Made by a program: the position numbers and the translations under genes. Source: Diphasiastrum complanatum (lineage: Eukaryota; Streptophyta; Lycopodiopsida; Lycopodiales; Lycopodiaceae). Taken from it: a stretch of DNA of 64,000 nucleotides. Shown piece by piece: positions 29,601-40,192 of the stretch (positions are counted from its first letter, which is position 1; every line of letters begins with the position of its first letter). The notes below the pieces were generated by a model that worked only from the letters and a program-made list of their open reading frames with translations, had not been told where the DNA came from and made no database searches. The DNA lies in the NCBI GenBank assembly GCA_029204225.1, contig CM055100.1:34030645-34094644 (forward strand), given 5' to 3'.

Positions 29601-32600
29601 TTCTTTCGAAGCTTATCAGGAATATGTGCATAAGCTGCACAACCAAAGATTCTGACGTGAGATAGATTGGGCTTTCTACCCCACCATAGCTCGTGTGGTG
29701 TCGTGTGAGGGACACCAGACTTGCCTGTCCTGTTTTGGATGTATTCGGCTGTAGCTACTGCTTCAGCCCACAGTACCCTTGGAGCCTTCGAGTAGGCCAT
29801 CATGCATCTGGCTGCTTCCATCAGGGTCCTGTTCTTCCGTTCAGCAACACCATTGTGCTGCGGTGTGTAGGCTGCAGTCCTTTTGTGAATGATGCCACGA
29901 TCATTGCAGAAGTCAGTGAAGCGATTCGAGATGTATTCGCCAACTCGATCTGTTCTGATTTGCTTCACTTTATTGCCTGTACATCTTTCAGCCCAATTCA
30001 CATATTTTGTGAATTTATCAAGTGCTTCAGATTTGTTCTGAATAAAATACACTCTAGCAAATTTGCTATAGTCATCAATGAAGGTTATATAATACTTTGA
30101 ACCTCCTACTGAGATCACGTTGAATGGTCCGCAGATGTCAGAATGCACTAGCACCAGAATCTTGGTCGTTCTATAGGAGTCTTTGATGAATGGAGTGTGC
30201 GACATCTTGCCCTTCAAACATGCATCACAGGTGGTCGAACTGGTTGCATTCGAGATGCTGACCCCTGTTATCGCTCCATGATGACTTGCTTGGTAAAGTG
30301 CCATTGAGTTCATGTGGCAGAGTCTTCTGTGCCACAGAGTGTCTGGCGAGTCATCATGAGTCTGATGCACCTGATCTTCAGGTAGGCGTACCTTTAGATG
30401 ATATAGGTTTCCTTTCCTTCTGCCTTGAGCGATCAATGTACTGGTACTGGCGTCAATCACGTTGCATGCTTCGTTAGAAAACGTCACACGCATTCCTGCA
30501 TCTGCTATTCTTGCTACAGAAAGCAAGTCTTGTTGCAGAGTAGGCACAAACAGAACGTCTTCGAGTCGTTTGTCTCTGTCGTTGGTGTTGAGCCATAGTA
30601 AACCAATACCGTTCACTTGATGCTTAGATCCATCTCCAAGAACTATGAATCTTGAAGGATCTGCACTTATGAAATCAGACATTATTCGTCTTGATGTCAC
30701 GAAGTGTGAGGTGGCTCCCGAGTCTAGGATCACCTCATGTGTGTCAGATGTTGATGCTGCACACATGTCTTCACAGATGTAGGCGGTCGAACAGTTTCTG
30801 TTCGTTCTTTCTTCGCCCATCTTGGAGCTCTTGGGCTCCTCGACGTAGGATGAACTATTGCTGTTCTCCTGTCTGTTCTGTGCTGATTTGTTTCTCGGGT
30901 TCTGGCGGCAATCCATGGCTGCATGACCCTTCTTGTGGCAATGGATACACTCAATCTTGGGATTGAACCAGCAGGTATCTACTGTTTGCCCGTCTCTTCT
31001 GCATCTCACGCAAGTCTTCTTGTCTGCACCTTGTTGTTTCGACCTCCCTTTGTTCTTCTAGTTGCTCTTGCTGGTCCCCTCTGCTTGCTGATCACGATCC
31101 TGCCTCTGATTCGACTCCCTCTTAGGCTTAAATTGTTTCTTGGATTTTTCTTTGTTGCCGTAGCGGGCCTGGTCAGAACCATCCTTGTGATCAAGGTGTT
31201 CTCTAGCCTCGACTTCCTCTCGAATCTCGACAATCGCCTTTTCGAGATTCATGGTAGGATCTTTCGCGAGCAAGGTCCTCGTTGTCTGGAATGATCTGGG
31301 TAAGGCTCTCAACAGGTACGTGAGCTGCTTCTCAGCTGACACGGCGCAGAGTTATGTAGTGATAGAAACAGATCCTTCATCTTCCTTACGAAAGAAGTGA
31401 GGTCTTTTCCATCCCACTGTAAATTCGTCAGCTGATCTTCCAGCATCATGATTTGACTTCTTGATTTCGTCTAAAATTTGGTGAGTAATGCATCCCACAT
31501 CTCCTTAGCTTTGGAAAGTGTTGCCAGGTCAAGTGTGAGACTATCTTCGATGGAAGATGATAGCAAGGCTACTGCCTTGTCGTTTTTCTCCCTCCATTCG
31601 CATAGCTCCTTGCTTGATGTTGTAGGCATTTCTTCTGTGCCATCCACCCAGGGGAATAATCTTTTACCCTTGAGTATGAGTGATGTCTTAACTTTCCAGG
31701 CTAGAAAGTTAGATCCTGAAGAATCAAGAATTGTGCAGATCTTGCTCTGCATGCTGCTGATTGAAGCCATTGCTTCTGAAGTCTGTTCTCTTGTTGTTTG
31801 GTTGTTTGTCTGAATGCTTGGCCTCCTGGATCTGATAGCTTCTTGGCTATGTCAGATTATGATAAGACAGGTAGGCTTTGATACCACTGATGAACGTGAG
31901 GGTGATATGCTCTGCTTCCACTAAAGAGAGATATAGAATAGAAGAAATCGCGAAACAGTCGACAACCACGATCCTCTTGCGATTCGGATGGAGTTCAGAT
32001 GCGATCGTTGGACACTGCCTGCTGAATCACTCCTACAATCCTCCACAATGTAGTTAGGCACTGCTGATCTACGTTTATAAAATTAATGCAGCATTCAACA
32101 TAGTTTCAACCAAGGTGCAGAATTAAAATGAACAAGGAAACTTAGACACACGAATAACAGCAGTCGCATTTGCATTCGAGATCAGACACAACAAGAAAAT
32201 CATCTATATTGATCCTTCTCTGATTTCTTCAAGCACTGCATGCAAATTCACGTAGTGCGTTGGCGTGGGAGAAACACGGTTCTCTCACGAGTAATCGTCT
32301 CGCTTTACTAGCGGACAGTTGGATCTACAGATCGTAGATAGAATTTTCTTCGCACGCAGGCGGACATGTATTCTGTAATTTCGTCTTGATTGCTTACTAG
32401 CATCAGACTACTTCATTACACTATATGTGTAATCTGTCTCCTGTTGTGCCAAGTATCATCCAGTAAGTATATAGTCGCTCTTTGTAACTTTAAGATTAGA
32501 GTGATTAAGCATCTACAACTAATCGGGAAATTACAGGAGTGGCGGATTAGCCATGACCTAGATTGTATCTGTTGATGTCATGCTATCAGATCAGACATCT

Positions 32601-35600
32601 GTACTTCTGGGTACTTGTGTGATCTTTGCTGGTACTCTTTGGAACGTGAGTGCAGAAAGTCTTTCGCGACATTTTTTGTGTCGCGTCGTTGGTTTCGTTT
32701 CCGTCGTCTAACTTTCTTGTGCTTGATTGCAAAAGATTCTCGTTCGCGAATCTTTCGCGTTCGTGTCTTCCCATCAAGTGTTCGTGAAACTTTCGTGTTT
32801 CGTGTCTCTCGACTTTCGTGTTCGCGGACATCTTTGTCAGGCAGAGGGCTGAAAGCTAGCAAAGCTTTGTAATTAGAAACGTTTTGTTTCTTCAGATTGC
32901 ACATCTCCATTGTGCATTTTCCTAGACATAACATCGACATACATGTGAATCGCTTTGCTCTTCTTGTAATGTGCACTTTGATATAACTTCTAATGACTGA
33001 GCATGTCTTCGTCAAAGTTTTACCTGCTTACAAGTTTTATGTAGAAACTCGGACTACTAAATAAATTGCTATACAAGGATACCTTCTCTAAAACTTGGAA
33101 TGTATTGACAGAATTCCCTCTCTTGACTTGCTAGGAGGGATTTTCTCACCTCTGAACAAGGATAGAGTCTTCTAGAACACGCATGCTGGCTGACAGGAGC
33201 ACAGACTGCTCCAATACTACATAGGAAAATAGACAGGACTATAGTGATACTACTTGTCACACTCAAATGACACAATTGTACAACACACAGAATCTGAAAA
33301 AACTATAAACTATCCCAATTGTACACCAAACGCCTTAAACTAGAATGTTACGCTGCGGTTCTTACCTTGTGCAGTGCTGAGAACTTTCGCACAGCTACAC
33401 ACACTACTGATGCCCAACGTGACAAAAAAAACTTCTGGCAAGTGGGGATCAGAGCACATTTATACCCTGGATTGGAATCGATTGGCCTTCCCACTCTCTT
33501 ATGAGACTCTTCATATACTTGCCACACATCGTAGGTCTTGGATGACCTTGGTGGGACTGACCTAAGTCTACTTGACCAGTCCCTACTTACATCTGCCATT
33601 GACATATTTCTAGGGAAGCATGTCCTTATGCAATCTTGAATATACAAGTACAGTTACTTGTCCGTTGAAGATTGCACTTCTCATTTGTTGTGTCGGGTAT
33701 TATCCTTGACGTAACATCAATATAGTTTTTTGCTATATTAATGGGCATGTGGTTCTATTTTGAGATTTTTGTCCAAGTGACGGCCAGCTGAGTTTTGCTG
33801 ATTCTTTCATAAAGCTCTTTGCCGGCCAGCTATGCTTCTAGTTAGGTTTTGAGCAAGCTGAAGTGCTGAAATGTATTCATGATCAAGTTTGCCCTTAAGC
33901 TCTGGAGAGTGATAGAAACTTAGAATGCTGGTTGCTGTACAGCAGTACAACCTGGATACATGTTTGTGCATGTGACTTGCAACTACTCTTGGGTACTGAT
34001 GATGTGAGTAGGGATGTCATAGCATTTGGTCCATGCTATTCATGATGTTGTTGATGGTCTAATACTTTGTAGTTGAACCAAAGTGTGGAATATTGTTCGT
34101 CTCGTGTGTTATGTTTGCTATTATCCTTGACATAACATATAGCCTACTTGTCCATTGACTTTGACCAGACTAGAATAAATGTGACTCAAGTGAAATATAA
34201 AAGACATAATTTATAAGCCTTGGGGGCACCAACCATTACAAAATAGGCATGACATTCTAGTGAGTAAAGTGTTACTGATGGAAATTCCAATGCAACACTT
34301 TACCAAGACTTGATTTGAAGAATGGCCTAGCCTTTAATCTTGATCGTCACAGCATGTCAATCACACATGGTTGAGATAATTTTGACTATCCAAAGCTAGA
34401 GTGAATTGATGTAATGAATTAGTCATGATCTGAAATCTATCTTGGGTACTTTTTGGCTAATCACAGAAGTAAGCAATCAAATGCTAGAGTTATATGAGCA
34501 GAACAAGGCTGGACCAAGTTCTCGTGCAAGTGATCCGAGTGTCAGCGCAGGGGCTTGTAATGGGTATAAAACAGAGATTGCTAGTCATGGACATCCTGAA
34601 GGGCCTATCTCAGGAAATGGTTTCTCTCAATCATCCCATGTTGACTCTTTCACTGTAACTCATGATCACAATGCAGAGGCTGCAGTGCCAACCTCTCAAC
34701 GTGAGGTAAATTTTCATTCCCGGGATTCTTCCAAAGGATATCTGCATGGTGGGCTTGAAGGGCGGAAACAAGGGGTTTATGCAGATTTCAGTGAAGAAGA
34801 TCATGCAAAGAAAGGTGGAACACCTCCAAATTTTCAGGAGCCAGTGCATTTTAGCCACAGTAGAACAGACACACATATTATGAATGGTTTCCCAAAATTG
34901 TCTACAGCTGGCCAAGAGCTTAGAGAGGAAACAACTGGTCATGGTCATCATGTGGAAGATTCAGTGGGGATCAAGGAAAGTTCCAACAGCAGAAATGGTA
35001 CACACATGTTTCCTGTGGCAGCCGCACCAAAGTTGAAATACACAAGGCCAGAATCACGGGAAGATCTGCTTGTTGGGCAAGATGAAATTCATGGGCAGAG
35101 GAAACACAGTGAAGAGAAAGAACTATTGATGGGCCATTTGAAAGAGGATGCAAAAAGGCCTGCTGGAGTCAAGTCCAAACTCAGGAAGGAAAACGAAGGA
35201 AGGCAAAGGCCTTTGGTAAATGCTCAGGAATTAAAGAATGACACTGTCAAGGATTCTACAGAGCGAAAGAGAAAATCAAAATTTAGTGGGGGAGAAAAAT
35301 TTATCAGAGTCAAGCAGGAAGTTAATAATGGGAACGAAATTGTTTCTAGGGGGCTTGAAAATGCTGTAGAAGTTACAACTAGGGAGGGTCTGCTCAAGCA
35401 AGACCCAGCTGAGCGCAGAAGAAGAGACGTAACGAGTTCGTCAGAGATTTCAAATGACCACGAAGGTGAGTTATGGAGCACAATAAAACACAAGAAATCA
35501 ACTAATGCAGGTCAACCTCACCTCAATACAAAAGGGCAAAAAGCCTTTGAAAAAGGAAACTTACACAGTACAAACTTGCAGACGGTAAAATTGTCTGAAG

Positions 35601-35899
35601 GAGCAGCTGATCAAATTGAAGAAGGTGAGTTTGGTGCCCAGTTACAAAATCATTTTCCGAAAGTATTGGGTGGAAGGCATCTTTCACCAGATGGTATTGG
35701 GAAAGCTCGCCAGCACCCTGGCACACGTGAGGGATCTTATGATAACAAGCATTGGCATGGGAACAATCAATCCAGCCTTAATTCTGGCTATCATCAAGAC
35801 CTGCAAAAAGCAGATCAAGACATCAATCGGCACTGGCACAAGGATCAAGCCTGGCAGGAGAGGGATTCAAAAAAGGTTCGTCACGATCATGTGAAGTGA
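20696..35899 (+). CDS. CYCT1: Cyclin T (P-TEFb cyclin), six coding exons
   Basis: Plant cyclin T: regulatory subunit that pairs with CDKC kinases to phosphorylate the RNA polymerase II C-terminal domain in the nucleus. Coding exons 20696-20934, 21846-21927, 24903-25037, 25274-25449, 25599-25750 and 34467-35899 all have GT-AG borders and compatible phases (2,0,0,2,1), and sum to 2217 nt, i.e. 738 residues plus stop. Exon 1 gives [15 protein letters not shown] and [20 protein letters not shown]; then [54 protein letters not shown] and [31 protein letters not shown], and [13 protein letters not shown]. These cover both cyclin boxes. The start is the only ATG giving the family N-terminus. Non-coding leader exons may lie upstream. 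The frame is intact although introns carry a Copia element and a fold-back element. Confidence 0.93.
23325..23710. mobile_element. Palindrome-rich fold-back element in cyclin T intron 3
   Basis: Starts near AGTTGCCAAGG and ends near GCAGCTA, with many copies of GGGAACG and its complement, including the perfect palindrome GGGAACGCGTTCCC. Non-coding. The start resembles the ATAGTTGC end of the GGTTCGAACC elements at 19120 and 63839. I could not define a target duplication, so the borders are approximate. It lies inside the intron between exons 21927 and 24903. Confidence 0.45.
24614..24816 (+). repeat. Tandem duplication of a ~100-bp intron unit
   Basis: Units 24614-24713 and 24714-24816 are near-identical (CCTTCTTTAATGG ... 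TTGGCAACTTCAACTTT). The second ends less than 90 bp before the acceptor of the exon at 24903. It could affect branch-point choice, though the exon and its splice sites are intact. Confidence 0.75.
26040..26300 (+). repeat. Diverged dispersed repeat, left copy
   Basis: Shares the order of short blocks with 33220-33620: ..(C/T)AGG(C/A)..GGACTA(C/T)AG(C/T)GAT.. and CTTCCCACT.. ATG.GACTC.TCAT.TA.TTGCC.CACAT. Both copies lie in the last cyclin T intron, one on each side of the Copia element, so the repeat is older or unrelated to it. Confidence 0.35.
27083..28094 (-). repeat. 3' LTR of Copia B1
   Basis: Direct repeat of 31888-32894. Its minus-strand start reads TAAAGAAAC (TG mutated to TA) immediately after the polypurine tract. 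The U3 part (27840-28040) is rich in TTCGCGAA-type motifs and contains CTTTCGCGAC, which resembles an E2F site. RNase H frame 27778-28272 runs on into U3. Confidence 0.85.
28095..29069 (-). pseudogene. Copia B1 RT/RNase H with active-site deletion
   Basis: The minus frame from 29069 begins [20 protein letters not shown] and contains [20 protein letters not shown] and [12 protein letters not shown], i.e. the RT N-terminal half. After [13 protein letters not shown] it jumps directly, with a frame change, to RNase H text [15 protein letters not shown] and [16 protein letters not shown]. The YVDD active site and the segment after it are absent. The end of RNase H ([19 protein letters not shown]) is read in 28095-28200. 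Typical Copia RT has both halves, so this copy cannot reverse-transcribe. Confidence 0.85.
29288..31009 (-). pseudogene. Copia B1 zinc knuckle, protease and integrase
   Basis: 573-codon open frame. The zinc knuckle is [14 protein letters not shown] (CX2CX4HX4C). The protease is [12 protein letters not shown]. The pre-integrase finger is [19 protein letters not shown]. Integrase core: [13 protein letters not shown], the aspartate of RTDRVGEY (GG altered to VG) and [10 protein letters not shown], then [14 protein letters not shown] in the C-terminal part. It ends in a frameshift after MTEGAQR relative to the relative at 37.5-38.9 kb. Upstream gag is in the same frame but separated by a TAG at 31058. 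Confidence 0.88.
31010..31770 (-). pseudogene. Copia B1 gag (stop and frameshift)
   Basis: [18 protein letters not shown] starts at 31770, followed by [16 protein letters not shown] and [18 protein letters not shown], the UBN2-like Copia gag core. After a frameshift near 31471 the frame 31058-31342 gives [20 protein letters not shown] and [14 protein letters not shown], ending at TAG, then continues in frame with [19 protein letters not shown]. The relic gag at 2.8-3.6 kb is its closest relative in the window. Confidence 0.85.
31875..31886 (-). other. Primer-binding site of Copia B1
   Basis: Minus strand TGGTATCAAAGC, one base from the iMet-type TGGTATCAGAGC, one base inside the 5' LTR. Confidence 0.85.
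31888..32894 (-). repeat. 5' LTR of Copia B1
   Basis: Begins TGAAGAAACAAAACG (minus, 32894) and ends GTTCATCA at 31888. Matches 27083-28094 over about 1 kb with scattered substitutions. Confidence 0.88.
33220..33620 (+). repeat. Diverged dispersed repeat, right copy
   Basis: Counterpart of 26040-26300. Another intronic resemblance is 33905-34130 against 24246-24480 (GTGATAGAAACTT.GAA .. GAGTAGG.ATGTCATAG). These suggest old shared repeat families in the cyclin T introns. Confidence 0.35.
34467..35899 (+). CDS. CYCT1: Cyclin T terminal exon (low-complexity C-terminal tail)
   Basis: Single 1433-bp exon after the 8.7-kb last intron; acceptor TCACAG|AA, stop TGA at 35897-35899. It finishes the second cyclin box helix ([13 protein letters not shown]) and then encodes a polar, Lys/Glu/His-rich, probably disordered tail of about 465 residues. 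It includes [13 protein letters not shown], a sumoylation-like IRVKQE and the acidic patch DQIEEGEFG, a feature of plant cyclin T tails. Basic clusters could serve nuclear localisation. No stop or frameshift. Confidence 0.9.
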
Positions 35900-37508
35900 T
35901 GAATGTTCTTAGTTACAAGGAAAATACCCAGCAAAATTATGGGTCAGAATGATTTTTGCAGTAGTATAGTTATACCTATTCTTCCATCGAAATTTGACAG
36001 AATATTGAATTGTTCATATTCTTGAGATTAATACATTTACACAGTTTTAGATGCTGTCAAGAACTAGCGTCTAGAATTGAAGACTTTTAACAAGCTTCAT
36101 ATATTGCTGTCTATATAACTGCATAGGGGTACCATGACAACCCATTTAGGGATATGTGGCATTGTATCCAGGCCGAAGCATATTGCATGATTTTATAAAT
36201 TGGGCATTAAAAAGTATTGAGGATTTCTCAGCAGCTGTTGATAGTTGTAAAATAGGATGGCGAAACTTTGTTATGAGTGCTAGTTGTATCACTGTCGTGG
36301 ATTTACACCAAGGGTTGGCATTATGAAGCAGCAAGTAGGGAGGGCTTAATAAGATAACTATAAGCTGTCTTGGTATTTGTACTACTATTATGGAGTACCA
36401 GTTGCAGAGGGTCGATGATATGTCCTACAGAATTAAAGCTGAGTATCTAATGTCTCTCATTCATCCTGGGGAATCAGGATTCACTTGCCAAATGAGACCC
36501 TAGTGCATCTCAGATACCAAATTGGGTTTAGCATTTTAAGGAAAATATCTTGTTCAATGGTCAAGGTCTGATAGCATGTATGGAGTTGTACTACAATCAT
36601 CCTAGTTGCAATGTTTAATTGGGATGATGAAATGCTTGTATCTCTTATTGGAAAATCTATGTCAATACACCTGATATTTGCATTGTAGGAATTTCGATTC
36701 CATAACGTGACGATATTATATTTCTCTGAGCCATTGTGAGATGTTACATAATTCTTTACAAGTGTGGCTCTTATTGATTTTGAAATCTCCTGAAACAGTG
36801 GTTTTCTCTTTATCAGTAAGCATATCTTGGGGCTGCTTTGAATTTTGCGGTTGGGAAATCTAACTTCCATTACACTGATCAGTACAGTACAAAGTAAAAC
36901 TCCACAAGAAGCTTGGACGGGAAATAAACCAAGTGTCAATTATATAAGAGTATTTGATTGGTTGTGAATCAACTAGCCAATCTAGACATATTGTTGACAG
37001 TTTTGTGTTTTGATAGCCAGAGCTGCATATTACATATGCTGAGTTACCAACTACATTTACAATCAAACCTTATCGAGAAAAATCATGACTCTGTAAGTGA
37101 AAAGCTTATGATCGTATGATTTGCAAAACAGAATTGTTGTCTGCTAACATTCTTACAAAAGAATTTCCAAGGGATAAGCATTCAAAGTGCAATAAAATGT
37201 TAAATTTGAAGATTAGAACATGTTTGAATTCACATAAAGAAAGAGTTTGTCTGATCTTTGTCGATACAACACCAATCTTCATCAATCGACACACATGCCA
37301 CAAATCAGTTACTGATTTGAGATCAGAGATAGTATCACCGTTCTGGAAAGTGATACCATGACATACCTAATTCGATAGCGAGCTTTGCTAATGCCGAGGT
37401 TGATATCATTTTCCTCCAAGTACAATGTTATGGTTAATTCTTGCGGCCTACTATATTTTTGATGAAGGCTTTATTATGCTTTAGTTGTAAAATAAAAGGC
37501 CATCGTCT
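35900..37508. other. Cyclin T 3' UTR and downstream sequence
   Basis: AT-rich, no supported gene. The first few hundred bases after the stop are presumably 3' UTR; AT-rich polyadenylation-like sequences occur near 36020-36060. The frame at 36481-36939 (minus) has no recognisable domain. Confidence 0.4.
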
Positions 37509-39165
37509 GGCACATATCTTGCTGGCGCTCTTTGTGGTCTTGTCGACCTTTTGGGAGATCCTCCTGGGACAGCTATGCCTTTGCCTTTGTCTGCTCTGCT
37601 CGGTCCGAAACCATCTTGGTTTACAGGAACTGTGGCGGCAGGTTGCCTCTCGAATCTTTCTTCGTCAGATTCGTCGCTTGAATGGGAGATGACTCGAAAA
37701 TCTTCGTTTTCGTGTTCGTCCTCTGCTCCCTCTGTCATTGGTGGCAGGTCATAGTACTGTCTCTCCAGAACTTCGTAGCTGACAAGATCGTCATTGGCCA
37801 TTGTCCTGCTCTCATCGAATTTGACATCGCTCATTGTTTTCACAGTGTTCGTGTCTGGCATGTAGACTCTGTAGTATGACGAATTGTTGTCATAACCTAC
37901 CAGAAATCCCTTCTCGGCTTTCTCATCAAGCTTCTTTCGAAGCTTATCAGGAATATGTGCATAAGCTGCACAGCCAAAGATTCTGACGTGAGACAGATTG
38001 AGTTTTCTATCCCACCATAGCTCATGTGGTGTCGTGTGAGAAACACCAGACTTGCCTGTTCTGTTCTGAATGTATGTGGCTGTAGCTACTGCTTTAGCCC
38101 ACAGTGTCCTTGGAGCTTTCGAGTAGGCCATCATGCATCTGGCTGCTTCCATCAGGGTTCTGTTCTTTCGTTTAGCAACACCATTGTGTTGCGGTGTGTA
38201 GGCTGCAGTTCTTCTATGAATGATGCCACGATCATTGCAGAAGTCAGTGAAGCGATTCGAGATGTATTTGCCACCTCGATCTGTTCTGATTTGCTTCACT
38301 TTATTGCCTGTACATCTTTCAGCCCAATTTACATATTTTGTGAATTTATCAAGTGCTTCAGATTTGTTCTGAATAAAATACACTCTAGCAAATTTGCTAT
38401 AGTCATCAATGAAGGTTATATAATACTTTGAACCTCCTACTGAGATCACGTTGAATGGTCCGCAGATGTCAGAATGCACTAGCTCCAGAATCTTAGTCGT
38501 TCTGTAGGAGTCTTTGACGAATGGTGTGCGTGACATCTTGCCCTTCAAACATGCATCACAGGTGGTCGAATTGGTTACATTCGAGATGCTGACCCCTATT
38601 ATTGCACCATGATGGCTTGCTTGGTAAAGTGCCATTGCGTTCATGTGGCAGAGTATCCTGTGCCACAGAGTGTCTGGTTGGTCATCATGAGTCTGATGCA
38701 CTTGATTTGCAGCTAGGCGTACTTTCAGATGATATAGGTTTCCTTTCCTTCTGCCTTGAGCGATCAAAGTATTGGTACTGCCATCAATCACGTTGCATGC
38801 TTTGTCAGAAAACATTACATGCATCCCTGTATCTACTATTCTTGCTACAGAGAGCAAGTCTTGTTGCAAAGTAGGCACGAACAGAACATCTTCGAGTCAT
38901 TTGTCTCTGTTGTTGGTGTTGAGCCATAGTGAACTAATACCGTTTACTTGATGTCTAGATCCATCTCCAAGAACTATGAATCTTGAAGGATCTGCACTTC
39001 TGAAATCAGACATTATTCGTCTTGATGTCACGAAGTGTGAGGTGGCTCCTGAGTCTAGAATCACCTCATGTGTGTCAGATGTTGATGCTGCACACACGTC
39101 TTCACAGATATAGGTGGTCGAACAGTTTTTGTTCGTTCTTTCTTCACCCATTTTCGAGCTCTTCG
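37509..39165 (-). pseudogene. Copia B2 protease-integrase fragment
   Basis: Very close to B1 29.18-30.82 kb. Protease [12 protein letters not shown], then after a small frameshift near 38885 the frame 37481-38878 gives pre-integrase LWHRILCHMN and integrase [21 protein letters not shown] and HNGVAKRKNR (E of AERKNR changed to K). It keeps the frame past MTEGAED where B1 shifts, and ends in ARYV at 37509 with unrelated sequence beyond. gag, RT and RNase H are missing. Confidence 0.85.
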
Positions 39166-39322
39166 TCTTCGTCTGCTTCAACTTTCGAGTTCGCGAACCG
39201 TTCGTCTTCGTTTCCTTTGACTTTCGAGTTCGCGAACCGTTCGTTTTCGTTTCCTTTGACTTTCGAGTTCGCGAAACTTTTTGTGCTTCGTGTCTCCTGA
39301 CTTTCGTGTTCGCGAACATCTG
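39166..39322 (-). repeat. B-LTR-like piece with 39-bp tandem repeats
   Basis: Two near-identical 39-bp units (CTTTCGAGTTCGCGAACC...) and a third diverged one, each with the palindrome TTCGCGAA, encode SRTRKSKETKTNG repeats. The part near 39260-39322 matches the U3 of the B1 LTR at about 27980-28032, including GACTTTCGTGTTCGCGAACA. It joins integrase of element C to protease of B2 in one 331-codon frame (38897-39892), so the three pieces form a chimera. Confidence 0.6.
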
Positions 39323-39796
39323 AATAGGCAGCAGTGTGAAGATCTCATGGCCTCTTTCGTCTTTCAGTCCAGGGAATGTGGACTCATCGAATTTCACATC
39401 TCTGTTCGAAACAACCTTCTTCGTGGTTGGGTTGTAGAGCCTGTACACATGTGTTCTGTTCGAGTAGCCGACCATGATTGTTTGTTCAGATTTGTCATCG
39501 GGGTTGTTTCTTTTTTCTTTGGGAATGTGCTTGTATGCTGCACATCCAAACACAAGTACGTATGACAGATCAGACTTTTTGCCTGTCCACATTTCGTATG
39601 GTGCTTTGTTTTCCAGCGCTGTCATTGTAGATCTGTTCTGTAGGTGTACAGTTGCAGCTATTGCCTCAGCCCAGAATTGACCTGGCAATTGAGCTTGTGT
39701 CATCATGCATCTGGCTGCTTCGACTAGGGTTCTGTTTTTTCTTTCTGCCACACCGTTGTATTCTGGTGTGTATGCAGGAGTGAACTGGTGTTCTAT
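39323..39796 (-). pseudogene. Copia C integrase, downstream half
   Basis: Minus frame gives [44 protein letters not shown]-like MWTGKKSDLSYV and VFGCAAYKHIPKEKRN. It is interrupted at 39796 by Copia A. The upstream half resumes at 45277; across the insertion the two join exactly as EEQGI|EHQF once one TCTAT copy is removed. Confidence 0.85.
39792..39796. other. Target-site duplication of Copia A, left
   Basis: TCTAT, repeated at 45277-45281 on the other side of the 5480-bp element. Confidence 0.9.
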
Positions 39797-40192
39797 TGAA
39801 GATTTACAAGACCTAGCTATGGAGTATCTTAACTCAGATGCTAGATCAACTATGAAAGCTTGAGAAAACTTGGCTATGGAAATATCACCCACAAGGAGAA
39901 TTGCATGAGCATCTCACAAACTCAAAAGTCTCAAGAAGAAATGAATTGCTAGAGAGAGAGGAGGGCGTGGGTCCTCCAAATCCCTTGTGAGGCAAGCACC
40001 TCCTTTACATGCATGGAAAGTCTAGGTGTCAACCATGGGAGTGAGCTACTTGGCCAAGTGGGCCACTTGCACTAATTTACATAATTTAACAAAAGGGGGG
40101 GTCATGCATTTAATTAAAACATGCCCCATGAGTTATGTACAACTTAACTAATGCTTAGCCAAAAGGGGTAAAATAGGCATTACTCTTCAACA
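39797..40192 (-). repeat. 3' LTR of Copia A (396 bp)
   Basis: Minus strand TGTTGAAGAGTAATGCC at 40192 to ..GTAAATCTTCA at 39797. Preceded by polypurine tract AAGGGGGGG at 40193-40201. Confidence 0.93.

Larger units (their letters stand above)
27083..32894 (-). mobile_element. Complete but inactive Copia element (B1) in cyclin T intron
   Basis: 5.8-kb minus-strand LTR retrotransposon bounded by two ~1-kb LTRs (31888-32894 and 27083-28094). Flanks GATTC and GATTG give an imperfect 5-bp target duplication. Order on the minus strand is LTR, primer site, gag, protease, integrase, RT, RNase H, polypurine tract (GAGAGGGAGC), LTR, as in Copia. It is disabled by a TAG in gag, frameshifts and a deletion that removes the RT active site. 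It makes up most of the 8.7-kb intron, antisense to the gene. A close relative of its pol lies at 37.5-39.2 kb. Confidence 0.9.

Noticed and set aside
29693-30100. Plus-strand frame of 135 codons, repeated at 38024-38431
   Set aside because: It is the antisense shadow of the Copia family B integrase; its repetition follows from the integrase homology.
36481-36939. 152-codon minus-strand frame downstream of cyclin T
   Set aside because: No domain, neighbours or repeat relationship; length is compatible with chance in AT-rich DNA.
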